A DNA stretch of 64,000 nucleotides from Marinobacter sp. HL-58 (GTDB lineage Bacteria > Pseudomonadota > Gammaproteobacteria > Pseudomonadales > Oleiphilaceae). The translations under genes were made by a program, and so were the position numbers. The first letter of the stretch is position 1; each line of letters opens with the position of its first letter. The stretch spans positions 117,924-181,923 of the forward strand of contig NZ_LIHP01000003.1 of assembly GCF_001314605.1 (NCBI RefSeq), given 5' to 3'. This document shows, in pieces, positions 7,373-15,863 of the stretch. The notes under the pieces are model-generated. The model was not told where the DNA came from. It saw only the letters and a list, made by a program, of their open reading frames with translations, and did no database searches.

Positions 7373-8669
7373 CGCGGCTCCCGTTGAAACACTCCTGATC
7401 TTTCCTGTTCCTGACCGCAGACTCCTCTGCTCTGATCGCTCCCCAGATAAAGATGACCATGAATGCAAACATCATCACGCCGATGTTCCTCTCAAGCATA
7501 CTCTGCGTCAGGTTCACAATTGCATGCAGCGCAACGAAAAAGCTGCCACCGAGCGCTAATGCCTGCACAGACGCAGATTCAGATCGTGCTCTCTGCAAGA
7601 ACAGGATGAACGGAACAACCAATAGCATCAGATAGCAGGTAAGGCCAATCAAGCCATATCGTGCCATGACATCTACATATTGGTTATGCAGGTGTCGGAA
7701 ATTTTCGACAGCAGGATGTATTCTCTGATCCGCAACAAGCTCAGCAATGACTGCATCAGTTCCACCAGGCCCAGAACCAATCAAGGGATTACGTATAAAA
7801 GCAGTCATCCCAGCCTTCCACATATCCAGTCGCAAACCGACTGAGGTCCCGTTACGACCTTCTTCGTAGTAATCAACAAACTCATCAACGGCTACTTGCG
7901 CCCTTTTCTCGACCATATCAACCTGCAAAAGTGCCGAGAAGCCAACGACCACGAGCGATAGCAGCACAAAGGAGATTAGCTTTTTCCTGAAAATCGGCTG
8001 CCAGAACACATAGACGGCGATAACTGCAATAAAAGGTACCGCAATCCACCCACTTCGGGTCCCCGAAACAAGCGAGGCGTACCCCCCCCCGACAACCCCG
8101 GCAAGAAAAAGTCCAATCCAGCAATAATGGTATTTCTGTTTTGCGGCCCAACCAACTCCGGTCAGTGAAAGCAAGGCAAGTGCCATCGCTCCATTTCCGT
8201 AATGAATCGGGTTATCGAAAGCTGAAACACGTGAAGCACCGATGAACTGAGCCTGGTAGAACGCATAAGCTCCTGCCGCCAATGAGCCTATCGCTGCAAG
8301 CGACAAAAACCCACGGGCGCTGAGCGGATACTTCAGGACAAATAAAAGGATCAGTACAGCAGCTATATAGCGGGTGGAAAGATCAAACTCTGAAACGTCT
8401 TCGCCATGGAAAATCAAAGGAACGGCTTGCCCCAAGAAATAGAGCAAAAATACACCTGCCAGCCACTGACTCTGGGTATCAATACCGCCCAGAATTTCCC
8501 TCCACCGACAGCCAAATAACGCCATCAACAGTAACAATGCCGGCCCAATAACATAGAAATCCGGAACGAGGACGTAGAAAACCAGGTAAGACGCTACAGC
8601 GAATCTGGAAATCCAAGCGAGCTTACAGTCCCATGAACCTGATAGTCTGGATATTCCTGTAGCGTTCAT
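7356..8669 (-). CDS. O-antigen ligase / Wzy-type polymerase family membrane protein
   Basis: A 437-residue inner-membrane protein with about ten or more hydrophobic segments starting near residue 15. The large periplasmic loop precedes the motif HLHNQYVDVMARYGLIGL, typical of the Wzy_C/O-antigen ligase family (WaaL and relatives). It has SGTRSGW in mid-protein and an Arg-rich segment before the final membrane helices, also usual. Members transfer undecaprenol-linked glycan to lipid A-core or polymerise repeat units. The ATG at 8669 is chosen because the longer frame runs into the preceding kinase gene. Ligase and polymerase cannot be separated from sequence; the neighbouring core kinases favour ligase. 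Confidence 0.85.
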   Translation of the reverse strand: MNATGISRLSGSWDCKLAWISRFAVASYLVFYVLVPDFYVIGPALLLLMALFGCRWREILGGIDTQSQWLAGVFLLYFLGQAVPLIFHGEDVSEFDLSTRYIAAVLILLFVLKYPLSARGFLSLAAIGSLAAGAYAFYQAQFIGASRVSAFDNPIHYGNGAMALALLSLTGVGWAAKQKYHYCWIGLFLAGVVGGGYASLVSGTRSGWIAVPFIAVIAVYVFWQPIFRKKLISFVLLSLVVVGFSALLQVDMVEKRAQVAVDEFVDYYEEGRNGTSVGLRLDMWKAGMTAFIRNPLIGSGPGGTDAVIAELVADQRIHPAVENFRHLHNQYVDVMARYGLIGLTCYLMLLVVPFILFLQRARSESASVQALALGGSFFVALHAIVNLTQSMLERNIGVMMFAFMVIFIWGAIRAEESAVRNRKDQECFNGSRDVDMD

Positions 8670-8697
8670 GTCAACCTGCAAACTAGTGTGGGTTTGG

Positions 8698-9384
8698 TTA
8701 ATCAAACTTTCTTTCCCGCGCAATGTTCCGGCTGGCCCGCTTCGCTTCCAGCATTGTCTTCCAGCCCTGAACACTGGCCCAGAACGCGCCACGGTCCCAC
8801 CCGGAGCCGGCTTCCACAAAAGCCACGTCAAGGTAGGCGGTCAAAAGGGCTTCAACCATTTCTTCGTCTGGCAACCGGGCCGCAACGTTGGCAAGGTTCG
8901 AGGTGGCAACACTTAGTGGAAGCATACCGGGATGAACACGAATGTCGTCTTCATCAACCATGGATAACTGGCTGTCTTCACCCATCAGGAAATTGGTGAG
9001 GTTGCCATCCGGCTGTTCAATGCCCCGCTTGTGAATCTCTGCCATGGTCCAGCCCAACAGACGAACAATCTCAATCTGCCTGGTGCGGGAAGGCTCATTC
9101 ACCAACACGGCCCTTAGCGGGCGGTACCCCTCCAGAAATGCCGTTCCGAAGCCAAAACACTTCTCGGATGTAACCCAGCCGGCAAATACGATGGGCGGCA
9201 CCGGAGCCCCTACCTGCCGGATCTTCTTCCCCTTTCGCAACGCCCGTATCCAGTGAATCAACCCGAAAAGCGGCTTCCGGTAGCACTTGATCGCTGCCGG
9301 TTGCCCATTCACCAGTCCCCGGTAGGTGATCCGGGTTCGGCGGGTATTGGAATGAAGCTCTTCTTCGAGTTCGACATTGGTCAT
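8698..9384 (-). CDS. LPS core kinase, InaA/WaaP-like family
   Basis: A 228-residue soluble protein-kinase-like fold enzyme. Visible elements are the ATP-anchoring lysine in AAIKCYRK (Lys33), the catalytic loop QPDGNLTNFL (Asp126, Asn128 and Asn131, a variant of the usual HGD..N), and the metal-binding stretch VDEDDIRV around 143-150. InaA/WaaP-type enzymes phosphorylate heptose or Kdo of the LPS inner core. It lies 28 bases upstream of the ligase gene and 34 downstream of the Kdo kinase gene, all in one orientation. The HGD to PDG change in the catalytic loop is a mild departure from the family pattern, but the catalytic Asp is kept. Confidence 0.8.
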   Translation of the reverse strand: MTNVELEEELHSNTRRTRITYRGLVNGQPAAIKCYRKPLFGLIHWIRALRKGKKIRQVGAPVPPIVFAGWVTSEKCFGFGTAFLEGYRPLRAVLVNEPSRTRQIEIVRLLGWTMAEIHKRGIEQPDGNLTNFLMGEDSQLSMVDEDDIRVHPGMLPLSVATSNLANVAARLPDEEMVEALLTAYLDVAFVEAGSGWDRGAFWASVQGWKTMLEAKRASRNIARERKFD

Positions 9385-9418
9385 GGAAGGATATCAGGCC
9401 TGGTCAGAAATAGGAGGA

Positions 9419-10177
9419 TTACGGCTGGCGTTCGTAGGCCTGCAGCAAGCGTTGCCAAAGACTCTCTCTCTGGCCGGGGGGTATATCCAGGCATCGCTTA
9501 CCAACGGAACGATGGAGGCGCTCCAGGTTTCGCTGCTTCCATGCCGCATCTGCTTCATTATCTTTCTCGGGCACCAGCCTGCAACGGTCAAAGTCGATCA
9601 GGTATATCTGGCTATCCGTAACAAGTATGTTGTCGCAATTCAGGTCAACGTGGTCGAGCCCGTTGTCGTGAAAACGACGAATCACCTGTCCTAACTGTTC
9701 CCAAAGCAACTCGTCGCCCAGGCGAGTGCTATCAGAAAATGTAACCGCACCCGGTATTCGCTTCACCAGTATAGCGGCACGATACCAGAACAGCCGGTAT
9801 TTCCAGGCGATGGCTGCAACCGCCTCGGGCACAGGAAGATCAAGCGCCCGGAGCCGGCCCAGAATACGGAATTCCGCCAACGACCGTGCCCGGTCAAAAC
9901 CGGCGTACAGATACGTTCTTTCCGCCAGCCTGGCCATCAGGCCGCCTCGCCGGTAATGGCGAAGCACCATGTCTACATGATCTGCATCGATAAACCAGGC
10001 ACCACCACGTCCCCCGGATGTCACCGGCTTTGCCCGGTCTCCCCAGAAGTCGGGGGAAAACCAGGACTCCGTAACACCTTTATACTCCGGCGCTACCAGC
10101 AGTTGTGATTGTACGGAACCTGAATGTTCGCCCGTTGCCGCTGTCAAAAGATCGGTACCCTCGGCCCGGCAAACCAT
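9419..10177 (-). CDS. kdkA: 3-deoxy-D-manno-octulosonic acid kinase
   Basis: A 252-residue kinase that phosphorylates the first Kdo residue of lipid A-Kdo, giving the negatively charged inner core of single-Kdo LPS. Family features are SGGRGGAWF at about 54-62, VLRHYRRGGLMARL (substrate/ATP region), the E of RSLAEFRIL, and the catalytic loop LDHVDLNCDNILV with IDFDRCR following. Start ATG at 10177 is preceded by GGGA at correct spacing. It is the first gene of the minus-strand series that continues through the ligase and CMP-sugar genes. A divergent heptosyltransferase starts 94 bases away, so the promoters share that gap. Confidence 0.88.
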   Translation of the reverse strand: MVCRAEGTDLLTAATGEHSGSVQSQLLVAPEYKGVTESWFSPDFWGDRAKPVTSGGRGGAWFIDADHVDMVLRHYRRGGLMARLAERTYLYAGFDRARSLAEFRILGRLRALDLPVPEAVAAIAWKYRLFWYRAAILVKRIPGAVTFSDSTRLGDELLWEQLGQVIRRFHDNGLDHVDLNCDNILVTDSQIYLIDFDRCRLVPEKDNEADAAWKQRNLERLHRSVGKRCLDIPPGQRESLWQRLLQAYERQP

Positions 10178-10271
10178 GGTTCCCGGGTAAAGACGTTAAA
10201 AGCCCAGTAGGCTAGAATGGCGCACAGTTTACCAACGAGCCCCGCCCGGCTCCACATCCGGCAGTTAAAGA

Positions 10272-11351
10272 TTGGAAACGGACCGTAACTTGATCAACTC
10301 CATCTGCATCCTCCGCCTATCCGCCATTGGCGACGTTACCCACGTGATTCCCGTGGTGCTGAGCCTTCAGGAGCAGTTACCCGGCGTAAAAATCACCTGG
10401 GTGATTGGCAAGATCGAAGCCAAACTGATCGGCGATCTGCCAGGCGTCGAGTTTGTTATTTTTGACAAGAAAGCCGGGCGGAAGGGTTATGCGGACTTGC
10501 GCAACACCTTGAAAGACCGGAAATTTGATGCCCTGCTGCACATGCAGGTGGCATTCCGGGCCAACCTGGCAGCGGCGATGATTCCCGCCAGGGTGAAGGT
10601 TGGTTACGACAAGGCCCGCAGCAAGGACCTGCACAGCCTTTTTATCAACCGGCGGATTGCCCCGGCACCACAGCAGCATGTTCGGGACTGCCTGGCGAGC
10701 TTTCTGGAGCCCCTTGGGCTGGAACCGGCCGCACCAAAATGGGTCATCCCTCTTTCCCCGGAGGATCATGAGTTTGCCCATGAGCAACTGGCAACGGACC
10801 GGAAGAACCTGGTGATCAGTCCCTGTGCCAGTCATACCCTCCGCAACTGGCCGGCAGATCGTTATGCCCGGCTGGCGGATCATGCGGTTCGTGTCCATGG
10901 CATGAAGGTGATTCTGGTGGGTAGCCCGGCGCCTTTTGAGGCGGAATTCTGCGCAGCCATTGAAAGTGCCATGGAAGAGCCGGTTCACAATATCTGTGGC
11001 AAGGATACTCTGAAGCAGCTAACGGCCCTGCTCCACCATGCTGATCTCGCCGTGGCGCCGGATACGGGTCCGGCTCATATTGCCAGTGCGATGGGTACCG
11101 ATGTGATCGGGATTTTTGCGGCCAGCAATCCGTATCGATCCGGGCCTTACAACTCGCTTGAGTGGTGCGTGAATCGTTATCCGGAAGCACTGAAGCAATT
11201 CACCGGCAAGACTGTGGATGAGGCTCGTTGGGGGGCCAAGGCTGAGTTTGAGGGGGCGATGGAATTGGTGACGGTGGAGGATGTTACCGGGATGCTGGAT
11301 CGTTGGGTTGAGGTTCAGGAGTATAAGGGGAACCCGGCGACGAGGGTTTGA
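10272..11351 (+). CDS. ADP-heptose:LPS heptosyltransferase-like protein (GT9)
   Basis: A 359-residue glycosyltransferase family 9 protein acting at the cytoplasmic face of the inner membrane. The N-terminus ICILRLSAIGDVTHVIPVV is the canonical GT9 start. The C-terminal donor-binding half shows LVISPCASHTLRNWP, KVILVGSP and APDTGPAHIASAMG, the classic ADP-heptose-binding motif. The frame begins with TTG at 10272; a second in-frame TTG at 10290 lies nearer the conserved strand, so the start is uncertain by six codons. Beside kdkA it probably adds heptose to the Kdo of the inner core. WaaC, WaaF and WaaQ types cannot be distinguished with certainty. Confidence 0.87.
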   Translation: METDRNLINSICILRLSAIGDVTHVIPVVLSLQEQLPGVKITWVIGKIEAKLIGDLPGVEFVIFDKKAGRKGYADLRNTLKDRKFDALLHMQVAFRANLAAAMIPARVKVGYDKARSKDLHSLFINRRIAPAPQQHVRDCLASFLEPLGLEPAAPKWVIPLSPEDHEFAHEQLATDRKNLVISPCASHTLRNWPADRYARLADHAVRVHGMKVILVGSPAPFEAEFCAAIESAMEEPVHNICGKDTLKQLTALLHHADLAVAPDTGPAHIASAMGTDVIGIFAASNPYRSGPYNSLEWCVNRYPEALKQFTGKTVDEARWGAKAEFEGAMELVTVEDVTGMLDRWVEVQEYKGNPATRV

Positions 11352-11371
11352 GTTCGGCGCCGGGTTGGGTT

Positions 11372-11403
11372 GTCGGATTACGGCCCTTTGGGCCTAATCC
11401 GAC
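11372..11403. repeat. REP-like extragenic palindrome
   Basis: An imperfect palindrome with arms GTCGGATTA-c-GGCCC and GGGCC-TAATCCGAC around a TTT loop; the left arm has one extra C. The sequence continues into CTACG. This type of palindrome is common in gammaproteobacterial intergenic regions. It lies between the convergent heptosyltransferase and DUF6165 genes, where it could also act as a terminator hairpin for either, though there is no T-tract. Confidence 0.7.
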
Positions 11404-11420
11404 CTACGTTTGCAGGGCAA

Positions 11421-11825
11421 TCAGTTGCGGGCGGTATAGTCCTGGTAAGACTTCTCCTCCACGAACCGAGACCCCAAAGCCAGGTTCACTTCTTTCTTGA
11501 TGGCGGCGCGTTTGTCGTTGGTGACGTAGACGGCGCGAGCCAGTTCGATGAACCTGGGGCCGAAATCCTGGGCGGCTTCCTGGTCACGGATGTCGTCTTC
11601 AATTTCCCAGAGCGCTTCGTTCACTTCCTTGAGTTGCTTGCGCAATCCGGCAATCGCGGCCTGGTCCCGAACGGCTTCGTTCCAGGTGGCGTTGAGTTCG
11701 TCCAGTTCCAGGCGAACATTTTTAACCTTTTCCGGGTCCGCGATGCGTTCGGACTTGATCTCCAGAATGGTGATCTTGTCCAGTACTTCGCCAAAGGAAA
11801 CCGGCACTTTGATAACGTCTGCCAT
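11421..11825 (-). CDS. DUF6165 family protein
   Basis: A 134-residue conserved protein without signal peptide or membrane segment. The opening VKVPVSFGEVLDKITILEIKSERI-type sequence is characteristic of the DUF6165 family, usually found among LPS or glycan genes. The middle (about 30-85) is strongly charged and predicted helical, the end GSRFVEEKSYQDY. A good ribosome site (AGGAAGAG) precedes the ATG. It lies 35 bases downstream of ilvE in the same direction. The family has no established function; its position hints at a role in envelope sugar metabolism. Confidence 0.75.
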   Translation of the reverse strand: MADVIKVPVSFGEVLDKITILEIKSERIADPEKVKNVRLELDELNATWNEAVRDQAAIAGLRKQLKEVNEALWEIEDDIRDQEAAQDFGPRFIELARAVYVTNDKRAAIKKEVNLALGSRFVEEKSYQDYTARN

Positions 11826-11860
11826 TTGCTCTTCCTGCAGTCGTGTGTGTGAAAACCCTG

Positions 11861-12787
11861 TCAGCCTCTAACCGGTGTCAGCCAATTTGAGTGGGCTGCA
11901 CTCTTGCCTTTCACGGCATCGAAGTACATGGCCTGCAGCTTCTCGGTAACAGGGCCACGCTTGCCTGCCCCGATAACACGGCCGTCCAGTTCGCGGATCG
12001 GTAGCACTTCGGCGGCGGTCCCGGTGAAGAAGGCTTCGTCGGCAATATAGACTTCATCCCGGGTGATGCGGCGCTCTTTCACCGGTATGTTCAGCTCCCT
12101 GGCGAAATCCAGGATAGTGGCCCGGGTGATGCCTTCCAGGCAGGAAGTCAGCTCCGGAGTGTGGAGAACGCCATCGCGCATGATAAAGATGTTCTCGCCG
12201 GAACCTTCAGCAACATAGCCTTCGTTGTCCAGTAGAAGGGCTTCTTCAGCGCCACCGGAAATAGCCTCGTTCAGGGCCAGCATGGAGTTGATGTAGTTGC
12301 CGTTGGCCTTCGCCTTACACATGGTGATGTTGACATGGTGGCGGGTGTAGGAGGAGGTGCGCACCTTGATACCCAGCTCTTTTGCCTCCGGCGACATGTA
12401 GGACGGCCAGCTCCAGGCAGCAACCATCACGTGAACCTTCAGGTTGTCGGCACGCAGGCCCATGCCTTCGGAACCCAGGAACACCATCGGGCGCAGGTAG
12501 GCTTCGTCCAGATTGTTCTCGCGAACAGCAGCACACTGGGCGGCATTGAGCTCATCCTTGCTGAACGGCATCTTCATATTCAGGATATGAGCGGAGCGGA
12601 ACAGCCGGTTGGTGTGATCCTCAAGGCGGAAAATAGCCGGGCCATCGGCGGTGCTGTAGGCACGCACACCCTCAAAGCAGCCCAGACCATAGTGCAGGGT
12701 ATGGGTCAGCACGTGGGTTTTGGCGTCCCGCCAGGGAACCATTTCGCCATCCATCCAGATGACGCCATCGCGATCAGCCATCGACAT
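11861..12787 (-). CDS. ilvE: Branched-chain amino acid aminotransferase
   Basis: A 308-residue fold-type IV PLP enzyme that catalyses the last step of valine, leucine and isoleucine synthesis (2-oxo acid plus glutamate). Recognisable parts are IWMDGEMVPWRDAKTHVLTH, the LHYGLGCFEGVRAY segment, the PLP-lysine region CKAKANGNYINS, EALLLDNEGYVAEGSGENIF and the FFTGTAAEV phosphate-binding turn. The ATG at 12787 is preferred over one 24 bases upstream because AGGAG sits 8 bases before it and the longer frame would cover this site. Its position directly after glnE and before LPS core genes matches the arrangement known in Pseudomonas and relatives. Confidence 0.95.
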   Translation of the reverse strand: MSMADRDGVIWMDGEMVPWRDAKTHVLTHTLHYGLGCFEGVRAYSTADGPAIFRLEDHTNRLFRSAHILNMKMPFSKDELNAAQCAAVRENNLDEAYLRPMVFLGSEGMGLRADNLKVHVMVAAWSWPSYMSPEAKELGIKVRTSSYTRHHVNITMCKAKANGNYINSMLALNEAISGGAEEALLLDNEGYVAEGSGENIFIMRDGVLHTPELTSCLEGITRATILDFARELNIPVKERRITRDEVYIADEAFFTGTAAEVLPIRELDGRVIGAGKRGPVTEKLQAMYFDAVKGKSAAHSNWLTPVRG

Positions 12788-12875
12788 TGTTTCTGCTCCT
12801 AAAGCGCTCATTATCGGAAAACGGGCATTCTAGCAGGAAAAACCGGGCTTACGAAGAGGCGCAATCATCCTTCCG

Positions 12876-15782
12876 TCACCCCAGCATCACCCGGTTCCAC
12901 ATACTCTGGATGTAGTCACGTTCCTCGGGAAACGCATCCCCCGCCACCTGGCTGTTCAGATTCTGCAGGGCCCGGCGGTGAATGGTGGAGCGCAGCGTGA
13001 TATAGGCCTCGCGCAGTTTTTCCGTATCTTCAACCGGAAGTACTCCGGCCCGCCCGAGCTCTTCCATCTGGCGAATATTGTCGGACCACTGGGTCAACTC
13101 CGGGTGTTCGGAGCACCAGGCCAGCATCAGGTACTGAACCATGAACTCGATATCAATGATGCCGCCAAAATCATGCTTGATGTGAAAAACCTCAGGCTCC
13201 TTGTCCTCGACCTGCGGCGTGCCCAAAGTTGTACGCATTTTCTCGCGCATGTTGACCACTTCTTCCCTCAGCTTGCCCCTGTCCCTTGGCTGGCAAAGGA
13301 TATCGCTGCGCAGTTTTTCAAAAGCATGCAGCGTAGCCTCACACCCTGCCACGCCACGGGCCCGGGCCAGTGCCTGGTGCTCCCAGGTCCAGGCGTCGTT
13401 GCGCTGGTACTTCTCGAACGCAGTCAGGGTACTGACCAGCAACCCCGAATTACCGGACGGACGCAAACGCATATCCACTTCGTAAAGCTGCCCGGAAGGC
13501 GTCTGGGTATTGAGTATATGTACAATGCGCTGGCCCAGCCGGGTGTAAAACACGGCGTTGTCGATGGGCTTGTCACCGTCGGTTGATTGCTCTGGGTCCG
13601 CATCGTGGATGAAGACCAGGTCCAGGTCCGAGGTATAACCCAGCTCGATACCACCCAGCTTGCCATAACCGATGATGGCGAAATCGGTATCGCAGGCGGA
13701 ACCATCCTTGCGCCGGGGATAGCCGTGGCGACTCACCAGATTGGCAAAGGCAACGTCCACCACATGATCCAGCACCACTTCCGCAATCCAGGTCAGGTAG
13801 TCGCTGACTTTCATCAGCGGCAGGGTTTCCCGGATTTCCGAGGCAGCTACCCGCAGGATATGGGCCTTCTTGAAGTGCCGCAGGGTTTCCATCTGCTCTT
13901 CAAGATCCTCAAAGGGAATCCTCAGCATCTGCTGGCGCAGGTCATCCTGGAGTTCGGTTTTTGCCGGCGGGCTATACAGGCTTTCCGCGTTCAGCAACTC
14001 ATCCAGCAGCAACGGGGTTTCCGCCAGCTGGCTGGCAATCCAGGGGCTCTCGCTGCATAACCGCACCAGTTGCGTGCGCGCTCCCGGATTTTCCAGCAGC
14101 AACACCATGTAGGCTGTTCTGCGCAGGATGGCCTCCACCAGTTGCAGAACACGGGACAGGGTCTGGGACGGGCTGTCTACATGGGTGAGCGCTTCCAGCA
14201 ACACCGGCATGAACTTGTTAAGCCGTTGCCGGCCCTGGGTCTGCAGCGTTTGCAGGGTTCGGGTTTCACGCAGGTCCTTCAGCGCTGAATAGCTGGCTTC
14301 CGGCTCTTCAAAACCGTGATCCCGCAGCCAGGCTGACGCGGCCTCTTCATCCATCTCACCCAGCCACAGCTCCTGCCAGCCTTCATCCAGCACGGTCGCT
14401 TCGTGCTCTTCATCGTCAATGGCAATAATGTCCGCAAAATGGGTTGCGACCCGCTCACGATGCCTGTCCAGCTCGGCCACGCAGGAGGCCCAGTCGTCAA
14501 ACCCCATGATCAGGGCGACTCGTGCCCGCGCCAGGTCGTTGTCCGGCAGCAGTTGCGTCTGCTTGTCTTCCATACCCTGGAGTGCGTGCTCCAGATTGCG
14601 GAGGAATATGTAGGCCTGCTTCAGCTCTTTCACCACCGGTGATGGCAGAAGTTCCAGCTCCTCGAGCTCTTTCAGAATCACCAGCAGTTCCCGCTGCTGC
14701 AGTTCCCGGTCGCGGCCGCCACGGATCAGCTGAAAGGCCTGAACCACGAATTCAATCTCGCGGATGCCACCATTACCGAGCTTGATGTTGTTTTCCAGGC
14801 CTTTACGGCGGACTTCCCGGCTGATCATGGATTTCATGCTGCGCAGGGACTCAAACGCACTGAAATCAATGTATTTGCGATAGACAAAGGGCTTGAGGTT
14901 GTCCATCAACACCTGGCCGGCCTGCTGGTCACCGGCAACCACACGGGCCTTGACCATGGCGTATCGCTCCCAGTCCCGCCCCTGGTCCTGGTAATAGGTT
15001 TCCAGGGCGGCAAAACTCAGGGCCAGCGCACCACTCTGCCCGTACGGGCGCAGGCGCATGTCCACACGGAACACAAAACCGTCGGCGGTAATCTGGTCCA
15101 GCGCCTGGATCAGCCGCTGCCCCAGGCGGATGAAAAACTGCTGGTTATCAATGGACCGGCGCCCGCCACGGGTCTCACCCTTGCCCGGAAATGCAAAGAT
15201 CAGATCAATGTCGGAGGACACATTGAGCTCGTGCCCGCCGAGCTTGCCCATACCCAGGACAATTAACGGCTGCGGCCCCTCTTCACCGGTGGCCGGGTTT
15301 ACGCCCCACGGGGTACCGGACTGCTCACAGGTGTCATCATAGAGCCAGTCAAGGGCGCCCTGGATACAGGTGTCGGCAAAATCACTGGTGGCGGCCATGG
15401 TCTCTGCCAGATCCGACCAGCGCATCAGGTCCCGCCAGATTATCCGGAACTGGATTTCCATGCGGAAGCGCCTTAATGCAACGTGAAGGCTGCTTTCATC
15501 GGTCACCTCTGCGAGAAACTCCTGCCAACGCTGGCGCAGATAATCCGCAGAGGTCGGCTCGGTCAGCGGTCGGGACTTGCACAGGGCCGCAACCTGTTCA
15601 GGGCGGCGCTCCAGGGTTTGCCGCAGAAACAGGCTGCGAGCCATGGCCTGGGCCACATCTTCGTCGGTTGCCCCGCCAGAGGCGTGCAGATATTCCGGCA
15701 CACCTTCCGGGAACACCGAGTGCCAGACGCCAGCGACATCATCCGCTAACGGCTCTGGTAGGGAGCGCCAAGGCTCGGACAT
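12876..15782 (-). CDS. glnE: Bifunctional glutamine synthetase adenylyltransferase/deadenylylase
   Basis: A 968-residue protein that attaches AMP to, and removes it from, the regulatory tyrosine of GlnA in response to PII. It has two nucleotidyltransferase domains. The first shows VLGMGKLGGHELNVSSDIDLIF (deadenylylase), the second IIGYGKLGGIELGYTSDLDLVF (adenylylase), each followed by a DMRLRP motif and a helical GlnD/PII-binding region. Length matches the family (about 950). The ATG at 15782 is chosen because MSEPWRSLPEP aligns with usual starts and AGGGG lies upstream; the frame stays open further up but runs into the divergent channel promoter. Its target glnA is at 23.4 kb. Confidence 0.95.
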   Translation of the reverse strand: MSEPWRSLPEPLADDVAGVWHSVFPEGVPEYLHASGGATDEDVAQAMARSLFLRQTLERRPEQVAALCKSRPLTEPTSADYLRQRWQEFLAEVTDESSLHVALRRFRMEIQFRIIWRDLMRWSDLAETMAATSDFADTCIQGALDWLYDDTCEQSGTPWGVNPATGEEGPQPLIVLGMGKLGGHELNVSSDIDLIFAFPGKGETRGGRRSIDNQQFFIRLGQRLIQALDQITADGFVFRVDMRLRPYGQSGALALSFAALETYYQDQGRDWERYAMVKARVVAGDQQAGQVLMDNLKPFVYRKYIDFSAFESLRSMKSMISREVRRKGLENNIKLGNGGIREIEFVVQAFQLIRGGRDRELQQRELLVILKELEELELLPSPVVKELKQAYIFLRNLEHALQGMEDKQTQLLPDNDLARARVALIMGFDDWASCVAELDRHRERVATHFADIIAIDDEEHEATVLDEGWQELWLGEMDEEAASAWLRDHGFEEPEASYSALKDLRETRTLQTLQTQGRQRLNKFMPVLLEALTHVDSPSQTLSRVLQLVEAILRRTAYMVLLLENPGARTQLVRLCSESPWIASQLAETPLLLDELLNAESLYSPPAKTELQDDLRQQMLRIPFEDLEEQMETLRHFKKAHILRVAASEIRETLPLMKVSDYLTWIAEVVLDHVVDVAFANLVSRHGYPRRKDGSACDTDFAIIGYGKLGGIELGYTSDLDLVFIHDADPEQSTDGDKPIDNAVFYTRLGQRIVHILNTQTPSGQLYEVDMRLRPSGNSGLLVSTLTAFEKYQRNDAWTWEHQALARARGVAGCEATLHAFEKLRSDILCQPRDRGKLREEVVNMREKMRTTLGTPQVEDKEPEVFHIKHDFGGIIDIEFMVQYLMLAWCSEHPELTQWSDNIRQMEELGRAGVLPVEDTEKLREAYITLRSTIHRRALQNLNSQVAGDAFPEERDYIQSMWNRVMLG

Positions 15783-15863
15783 AATGCAAACCCCTGTGTC
15801 TCTGTTATATTTCCCGTACTGTATAACGAACTCTCCCCCGACTGAACCATTGTAAGGACAACG

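Noticed and set aside
12978..13586. 202-residue + strand frame within glnE
   Set aside because: Antisense shadow of glnE; no ribosome site or recognisable domain.
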